From an uncultured Roseburia sp. (GTDB lineage: Bacteria; Bacillota; Clostridia; Lachnospirales; Lachnospiraceae), in the NCBI GenBank assembly GCA_900548205.1, contig URJS01000085.1:1-8723 (forward strand): DNA of 8,723 nucleotides. Reading direction: 5' to 3'. The translations under genes and the position numbers were made by a program. Numbering within the stretch: position 1 is the first letter of the stretch; each line of letters opens with the position of its first letter. Below are positions 5,138 to 8,723 of this stretch, piece by piece. The notes beneath the pieces are model-generated. The model was not told the DNA's origin. It ran no database searches and was given only the letters and a program-made list of their open reading frames with translations.

Positions 5138-5524
5138 ATGGATACGCCAAATGAAATATGTCGTGCATACAGGCTGGCGAAAGATAGGGAAAAGCAGATT
5201 CAGATTATGGCAGAGTTGAATGCAGTTTGCCGAGAGGAGATCATAAAAATACTGGTGCTCGGTGGAGAGATTCCGAGTGATGAGACGGAAAGTATGCAGA
5301 ATACTGGAAGCAAAGCGGAGGTCGTATCAGAAATCGTCATGCTTCCATGCATGCCAAGAGCTGTGAGGGATGCTTTGTTTAAACGGATTGATGAGTTGGA
5401 GCAGCAGATAAAGCCGTTGGAGAGGGAGATGGAAGCATTGCGCGGTGAGTATGATCAAATATTGGGATTTCTAAAAGGTCATCGGTGTGATGATGCGGAA
5501 ATCGAAATGCATAGTGTCCAGTGA
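5138..5524 (+). CDS. Hypothetical phage protein with C-terminal coiled coil
   Basis: This 128-aa protein has a strong site (GAGGGGGGG, 5124-5132) before ATG 5138. Residues 1-45 form helices (NEICRAYRLAKDREKQIQIMAELNAVCREEIIKIL) that resemble a small helix-turn-helix-like unit recurring in clostridial phage proteins. After a loop (GGEIPSDETESM), residues 76-113 (RAVRDALFKRIDELEQQIK and on through EREMEALRGEYDQIL) have heptad spacing typical of a coiled coil. It is thus probably an oligomeric DNA- or protein-binding factor. It sits between the replication protein and the methyltransferases, and a role in replication or regulation is conceivable but unproven. The final residues (RCDDAEIEMHSVQ) lie where a longer version of the next gene would overlap it. 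Confidence 0.78.
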   Translation: MDTPNEICRAYRLAKDREKQIQIMAELNAVCREEIIKILVLGGEIPSDETESMQNTGSKAEVVSEIVMLPCMPRAVRDALFKRIDELEQQIKPLEREMEALRGEYDQILGFLKGHRCDDAEIEMHSVQ

Positions 5525-5570
5525 GGCACATGCGATTTTGTGCCACGAAAGGAGCATAGAGCGAGGAAAG

Positions 5571-6395
5571 ATGGGAGTAAAATGTGAGATTTATCGTGAT
5601 TCTATGCAGAATTACAAAAAATACGGAATACCAAAGGCACAGCTTATTATAGCGGATGTGCCGTATAACATTGGCAAGAATATGTATGGGTCAAACCCCA
5701 TGTGGTATGCGGGAGGAGACAATAAAAACGGAGAAAGCAGGCTTGCCGGGAAAGCTGCCTTTTATTCCGATTTCAATTTCAATTTGTATGAGTTTTTTCA
5801 TTTTGCGAGCAAGATGTTAAAGAAAGAACCAAAAGAAAGAGGGAAAGCACCGTGCATGATAGTGTTTTGCTCATTCCAGCAGATACCGACCATGTTAAGT
5901 GCGGCAGGGAAGCATGGATTTAAAAATTACATTCACCTGACATTCTGCAAGAAGTCATCCGCGCAGGCTCTGAAAGCAAATATGAGGATTGCAGGTGCAA
6001 CGGAGCACGCACTTATCCTGTACCGCAACAAACTGCCAAAGTTTAATAACAATGGGAAAATGATACTTGACTGGATGATGTGGGAGCGGGATGAGCATGA
6101 AAAGTATCCGAAGATACATCCAACACAAAAACCGGTATGCTTATTGAAAAAACTGATAGAGATATTCACGGATGAAGGGGACATTGTAATTGATCCGTGC
6201 TGTGGAAGCGCAAGCACACTTAGAGCCGCGTTGGAACTTGGCAGACCAAGTTATGGCTTTGAAATAGACAGAAATTTCTATACCAGGGCGAAAACCGAAA
6301 TGCTGGCAGAAAATTATGGAGAAGTGTCGATGAAGATGGAAGATGCTGCCACGGGGCAACAGAATATTTTTGATTTTCCGGAGGTGATGCCATGA
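5571..6395 (+). CDS. Beta-class DNA amino-methyltransferase (N6-adenine or N4-cytosine)
   Basis: From ATG 5571 this is 274 aa. Motif order identifies the beta class: motif IV D29-V-P-Y32-N (ADVPYNIG) near the N-terminus, a central target-recognition part, HPTQKP (183-188) near the motif X/TRD boundary, then motif I DPCCGSAS (208-215) and E231 in GFEIDRNFYTRA. The enzyme would transfer a methyl group from S-adenosylmethionine to an exocyclic amino group of A or C. The DVPY form, with Val in place of the first Pro of DPPY, recurs in phage members that I recall. Start choice: GAGGAAAG sits directly before 5571, and family proteins begin with a short KCEIYRD-like N-terminus. The frame is open back to ATG 5487, but that would add 28 unconserved residues overlapping the previous gene by 38 bases. 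Its stop overlaps the next start as ATGA. No restriction nuclease accompanies it, so it is probably an orphan phage methyltransferase; its site is unknown. Confidence 0.88.
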   Translation: MGVKCEIYRDSMQNYKKYGIPKAQLIIADVPYNIGKNMYGSNPMWYAGGDNKNGESRLAGKAAFYSDFNFNLYEFFHFASKMLKKEPKERGKAPCMIVFCSFQQIPTMLSAAGKHGFKNYIHLTFCKKSSAQALKANMRIAGATEHALILYRNKLPKFNNNGKMILDWMMWERDEHEKYPKIHPTQKPVCLLKKLIEIFTDEGDIVIDPCCGSASTLRAALELGRPSYGFEIDRNFYTRAKTEMLAENYGEVSMKMEDAATGQQNIFDFPEVMP

Positions 6396-8059
6396 TAGAC
6401 GGAAAACTGATCGTGGATAACTTCGCCGGAGGGGGCGGGGCGTCCACGGGGATAGAAATGGCAACGGGAATCAGCGTCGACATTGCAATTAACCATGATC
6501 CGGAAGCAATCAGGATGCACAAGACGAATCACCCGAGTACGAAGCATTATTGCGAATCCGTGTGGGATGTAGATCCTGTTAAGGTCTGCGAAGGGCGTCC
6601 TGTGGCACTGGCATGGTTCTCACCGGACTGCAAGCATTTTTCCAAGGCAAAAGGTGGAAAGCCGAAAGACAAGAAAATAAGGGGACTTGCGTGGGTGGCT
6701 CTGCGTTGGGCAGGGCTGGTAAGACCGGAGGTAATCATGCTTGAGAACGTGGAAGAATTTAAGACATGGGGACCGCTGAACAGACGGCACAGACCAATAA
6801 AAGCAAAGCAGGGGGTGACATTCAGAAAGTTTATTCATCAGCTGGAATGCTTAGGGTATGAAGTAGAGTATCGTGAACTGGTGGCATCAGATTATGGAGC
6901 GCCAACTATGCGCAAAAGATTTTTTATGATCGCCAGATGCGATGGAAAACCGATTGTGTGGCCGGAACCGACACACGGACATGCGGATAGTGAAGCAGTA
7001 AAAGCGGGTGCATTGGAGCCTTATGTCGGGGCATATACACAGATAGATTTTTCGCTGCCGTGTCCGAGTATCTTTGATACCGCAGAGGAGATTAAAGAGA
7101 AGTATGGAATCCGTGCAGTGCGTCCGCTTGCACCTAAGACAATGGAACGAATTGCCAGAGGTTTGAAAAAGTTTGTTCTGGAAAATGGTGAGCCGTTTAT
7201 CGTGCAGCCGGTTATTACAGCAAAACATGGATTTGGGATAGTTGAGCCATATATTGTACAGATAGGACAGACCGGATTTGCAGCAGACCAGAGCAGGGAT
7301 GTGAGAGAACCATTGTCAACAGTCGTGAGTAAGAATGAGCACTGTCTAATTGAAACGACGGTAGCTCCGGTACTGATACAGTACCATTCAGAGACCCGGA
7401 GCGGTGAAGTGAGGGGGCAGCAGTTGAAGGAACCGGTCATGACGGTTGATGGATCAAACAGATATGCGCTCGTGGCATCGTTTCTTCAAAAATACTACGG
7501 AGGCGGCTATGTCGGATGCGGGGCAGGAGCGGGCGATCCGCTGCCAACAGTTACCTCAGTGGATCATAACAGCTTGTGTGCGGCGACACTCATACAGATG
7601 AACAACCATTGTGATGGGAGAGACATGGAAGATCCGTTGCCGACCATTACGGCAGGGGACGGACACTTTGGCGAGGTAAGGGCATTTCTGATCAAGTATT
7701 ACGGAAAAGGGAACGGGCAGGATATAAAGAATCCGATTGATACCGTGACAGCAAATGACAGATTCGGTCTTGTTACGATTGCAGGAACACATTATCAGAT
7801 TGTGGATATCGGACTTCGTATGCTGGAACCGAAAGAACTATACGGATGTCAGGGATTTCCAGATGACTACATTATCGACCGGGACTATGCTGGTAAGACA
7901 TATCCAAGAAGCGAGCAGGTGCGCCGTTGTGGGAATGCAGTATGCCCGCCGATTCCAGCGGCACTTGTAAGAGCGAATCTGCCGGAGCTGTGCCGTCAGG
8001 AAAGAAGAAAGAATATGCAGATAGAGCAGGAGCAGACAGGACAGCTTTGTTTTTCATGA
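6392..8059 (+). CDS. C5-cytosine DNA methyltransferase with tandem-repeat recognition region
   Basis: This 555-aa protein starts at an ATGA overlap with the previous gene, preceded by GGAGGTG. Visible C5-methyltransferase motifs are: motif I D9-N-F-A-G-G-G-G (S-adenosylmethionine loop); motif IV F76-S-P-D-C80-K-H-F-S-K-A-K-G-G with C80 as the catalytic nucleophile; motif VI E118-N119-V120; motif VIII R174-K-R-F-F; and motifs IX/X near 484-525 (CQGFPDDYI ... RCGNAVCPPIPAALV). The usual length is about 330-430, so this one is enlarged. The extra length is residues ~269-462, which hold five related modules (separate entry). Motif IV has SPDC instead of the common PPC form, which I recall as usual for this phage group. 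It would methylate cytosine at C5 in an unknown target. With the coupled amino-methyltransferase and no nuclease, shielding phage DNA from host restriction is the natural inference. The last ~25 residues are a charged tail. Confidence 0.93.
   Translation: MIDGKLIVDNFAGGGGASTGIEMATGISVDIAINHDPEAIRMHKTNHPSTKHYCESVWDVDPVKVCEGRPVALAWFSPDCKHFSKAKGGKPKDKKIRGLAWVALRWAGLVRPEVIMLENVEEFKTWGPLNRRHRPIKAKQGVTFRKFIHQLECLGYEVEYRELVASDYGAPTMRKRFFMIARCDGKPIVWPEPTHGHADSEAVKAGALEPYVGAYTQIDFSLPCPSIFDTAEEIKEKYGIRAVRPLAPKTMERIARGLKKFVLENGEPFIVQPVITAKHGFGIVEPYIVQIGQTGFAADQSRDVREPLSTVVSKNEHCLIETTVAPVLIQYHSETRSGEVRGQQLKEPVMTVDGSNRYALVASFLQKYYGGGYVGCGAGAGDPLPTVTSVDHNSLCAATLIQMNNHCDGRDMEDPLPTITAGDGHFGEVRAFLIKYYGKGNGQDIKNPIDTVTANDRFGLVTIAGTHYQIVDIGLRMLEPKELYGCQGFPDDYIIDRDYAGKTYPRSEQVRRCGNAVCPPIPAALVRANLPELCRQERRKNMQIEQEQTGQLCFS
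7196..7777 (+). repeat. About 5.5 tandem protein modules within the C5-methyltransferase
   Basis: Residues 269-462 of the methyltransferase contain repeated modules with the pattern F/L-I-x-Q/K-Y/x ... G-x-D-x-x-x-P-L-x-T-V/I-T-x-x-D/N-x-x-x-L-V. The core elements lie at residues 307 (PLSTVVSKNEHCLI), 348 (PVMTVDGSNRYALV), 383 (PLPTVTSVDHNSL), 415 (PLPTITAGDGHFGEV) and 448 (PIDTVTANDRFGLV), spaced 41, 35, 32 and 33 residues apart. A half copy starts at 269 (FIVQPVITAKHGFGIV). The DNA copies are clearly diverged, so this is an old duplication kept at protein level. It fills the region between motifs VIII and IX, where target recognition normally occurs. Confidence 0.85.
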
Positions 8060-8072
8060 GAGGAGGAGCGAG

Positions 8073-8543
8073 ATGACAGAGCAGGAAGCAATCAAGGAGA
8101 TTAAGGGGTGGAGTGAGATTCTAATGAGTGCAGGAAAGAAATGTACTACATTGACGGCAGTAGCGCAGGACATGGCGATTCAAGCTTTGGAAGATATTCA
8201 GAAGTACCGGACGATCGGTACAGTGGAGGAGTGCAGGACAGCAATGGAAAGGAAGATGCCAAAGAAACCGATGTATGAAGGAGACGGTTACGATGGTTCC
8301 GGCCGGCTGATATATGATACATGGATTTGTCCGAATTGCGGAGAGCGCTATGAGGTCGATTATGAACGTTATGAGCTCGATTACGATGACTATGATTTTT
8401 GCAAGCATTGCGGACAAGCAATAGATTGGGATGGAATCAAGGACGAGGGAGGAAATGATGATGATAAAGATAGTGACGAGAGCGACAATCAAGTTAGCAC
8501 TTATCGTCATCCTCTGGCAGATACTGGAACTTATATTTTATAG
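8073..8543 (+). CDS. Phage zinc-ribbon protein with acidic tail
   Basis: This 156-aa protein starts at ATG 8073, six bases after AGGAGG (8061-8066). Residues 1-46 are helical (EQEAIKEIKGWSEILM, MAIQALEDIQKY). Residues ~53-65 (EECRTAMERKMPKKP) and the zinc ribbon C86-P-N-C89 ... C110-K-H-C113 followed by GQAIDW match a widespread phage family of unknown function. Between the cysteine pairs lies a Tyr/Asp/Glu-rich strip (EVDYERYELDYDDYD). Family members usually stop shortly after the GQxIDW segment. Here ~37 more residues follow: an acidic stretch (NDDDKDSDESDNQ) and a tail overlapping the membrane-protein gene by 86 bases in another frame. The tail may result from loss of an earlier stop codon. 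A DNA- or RNA-binding role is possible; none is established. Confidence 0.8.
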   Translation: MTEQEAIKEIKGWSEILMSAGKKCTTLTAVAQDMAIQALEDIQKYRTIGTVEECRTAMERKMPKKPMYEGDGYDGSGRLIYDTWICPNCGERYEVDYERYELDYDDYDFCKHCGQAIDWDGIKDEGGNDDDKDSDESDNQVSTYRHPLADTGTYIL

Positions 8544-8619
8544 AGAGATACAGCCAAGGATAGTGGATAATATAATTGGATTGATTATTTATGCACTCCT
8601 CATGAAAAATGAAGGATGA
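8458..8619 (+). CDS. Small membrane protein with two hydrophobic segments
   Basis: GGGAGG (8447-8452) is followed by three consecutive ATG codons at 8455, 8458 and 8461. The five-base spacer favours 8458, with 8461 almost as good, giving 53 or 52 residues. Residues 11-27 (IKLALIVILWQILELIF) form a strongly hydrophobic helix and 35-49 (IVDNIIGLIIYALLM) a second, weaker one, joined by a charged loop (YREIQPR). The protein would sit in the cytoplasmic membrane, and its basic N-terminus (K4, R8) suggests the N-end stays inside. It could be a host-takeover peptide or holin-like protein, but it is far from any lysis gene here. The frame is open back to 8431, with no suitable start for the ribosome site. 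It overlaps the zinc-ribbon gene by 86 bases. Confidence 0.65.
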   Translation: MMIKIVTRATIKLALIVILWQILELIFYREIQPRIVDNIIGLIIYALLMKNEG

Positions 8620-8680
8620 TTGTCAGACGGCGTTACTGGAATCTTTAAAAGCAAGGGTTGAAAAATACAGGGAGGAATGA
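8609..8680 (+). CDS. Possible 23-aa micro-ORF
   Basis: An ATG at 8609, overlapping the membrane-protein end by 11 bases, opens a 23-codon frame ending in the TGA at 8678-8680, just before the next gene. The peptide reads MKDDCQTALLESLKARVEKY and then REE, an amphipathic helix-like sequence. No Shine-Dalgarno precedes it (the upstream bases are GCACTCCTC), so expression would rely on coupling to the upstream gene. It may be a chance frame or a leader spanning the next gene's ribosome site. Confidence 0.25.
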   Translation: MKDDCQTALLESLKARVEKYREE

Positions 8681-8681
8681 T

Positions 8682-8723
8682 ATGAGCAGAATAACGAAGT
8701 GCATCTGTGACGGATGCGGGATG
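8682..8723 (+). CDS. Cysteine-rich small phage protein, 3' partial
   Basis: ATG 8682 follows GGGAGGA (8670-8676) at a normal distance, and the frame is open to the window end (14 codons). The visible residues MSRITKCICDGCGM carry a C7-x-C9-x2-C12 cluster, which looks like the first half of a small zinc-binding protein common in phage genomes. Its full length and second metal-ligand pair lie outside the window, so only the family style can be stated. Confidence 0.6.
   Translation, partial: MSRITKCICDGCGM

Noticed and set aside
5487..5570. Longer start for the amino-methyltransferase at ATG 5487
   Set aside because: It would add 28 residues unlike the family and overlap the coiled-coil gene by 38 bases. 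The ATG at 5571 has GAGGAAAG and gives the expected N-terminus.
7755..7970. 71-aa forward frame inside the C5-methyltransferase
   Set aside because: It lies wholly within conserved motif IX/X coding sequence in another frame, without a ribosome site.
5571..8059. Complete restriction-modification system
   Set aside because: Two methyltransferases are present, but no endonuclease or specificity subunit is encoded next to them. The HNH protein is over 2.5 kb away and belongs to a recombination-associated family.

Overview
The window reads as the early or middle region of a temperate phage or prophage of a low-to-mid GC Firmicute, most likely a gut Clostridia/Lachnospiraceae host. The reasons are purine-rich Shine-Dalgarno sites (AAAGGAG, AGGAGG) before nearly every gene, tightly packed or overlapping same-strand genes, and the mix of families: DUF1071 annealing protein, HNHc nuclease, BRO/ORF6C antirepressor, RusA resolvase, DUF6291 replication protein and orphan methyltransferases. 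The host is inferred from style and family recognition, not from a marker gene. All supported genes are on the + strand. I saw no rRNA, tRNA, CRISPR array, integrase, transposase or convincing rho-independent terminator.

Layout: (1) 1-650 is the 3' part of a protein made of NTG-type pentapeptide repeats followed by a unique C-terminal domain; its first 317 bases are a near-perfect 15/90-bp tandem array. (2) 685-1782 holds small accessory genes, including a probable ribbon-helix-helix-like protein, a zinc-ribbon protein and a 55-aa gene (1615-1782) easily missed because of its size. (3) 1766-4301 is a recombination module: DUF1071-type single-strand annealing protein, HNH nuclease, BRO-N/ORF6C antirepressor with a TTG start beside a perfect GC hairpin, and RusA Holliday junction resolvase. 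(4) 4302-5524 holds a DUF6291-type replication protein with a 12-bp-repeat linker, and a coiled-coil protein of unknown role. (5) 5571-8059 holds two stop/start-coupled DNA methyltransferases: a beta-class amino-methyltransferase, and a 555-aa C5-cytosine methyltransferase whose target-recognition region contains about five tandem copies of a 32-41-residue module. (6) 8073-8723 holds a zinc-ribbon protein, a small membrane protein overlapping it by 86 bases, a possible 23-aa ORF and the start of a small cysteine-rich protein.

Together the genes describe phage DNA replication and recombination (annealing, nuclease, junction cleavage, replisome assembly) followed by DNA modification, probably to protect phage DNA from host restriction. 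I do not see a clearly undescribed multi-gene system. The most unusual elements are the modular repeat expansion in the C5-methyltransferase, the 90-bp homogenised pentapeptide array, and the small ORF plus hairpin arrangement that may control the antirepressor.
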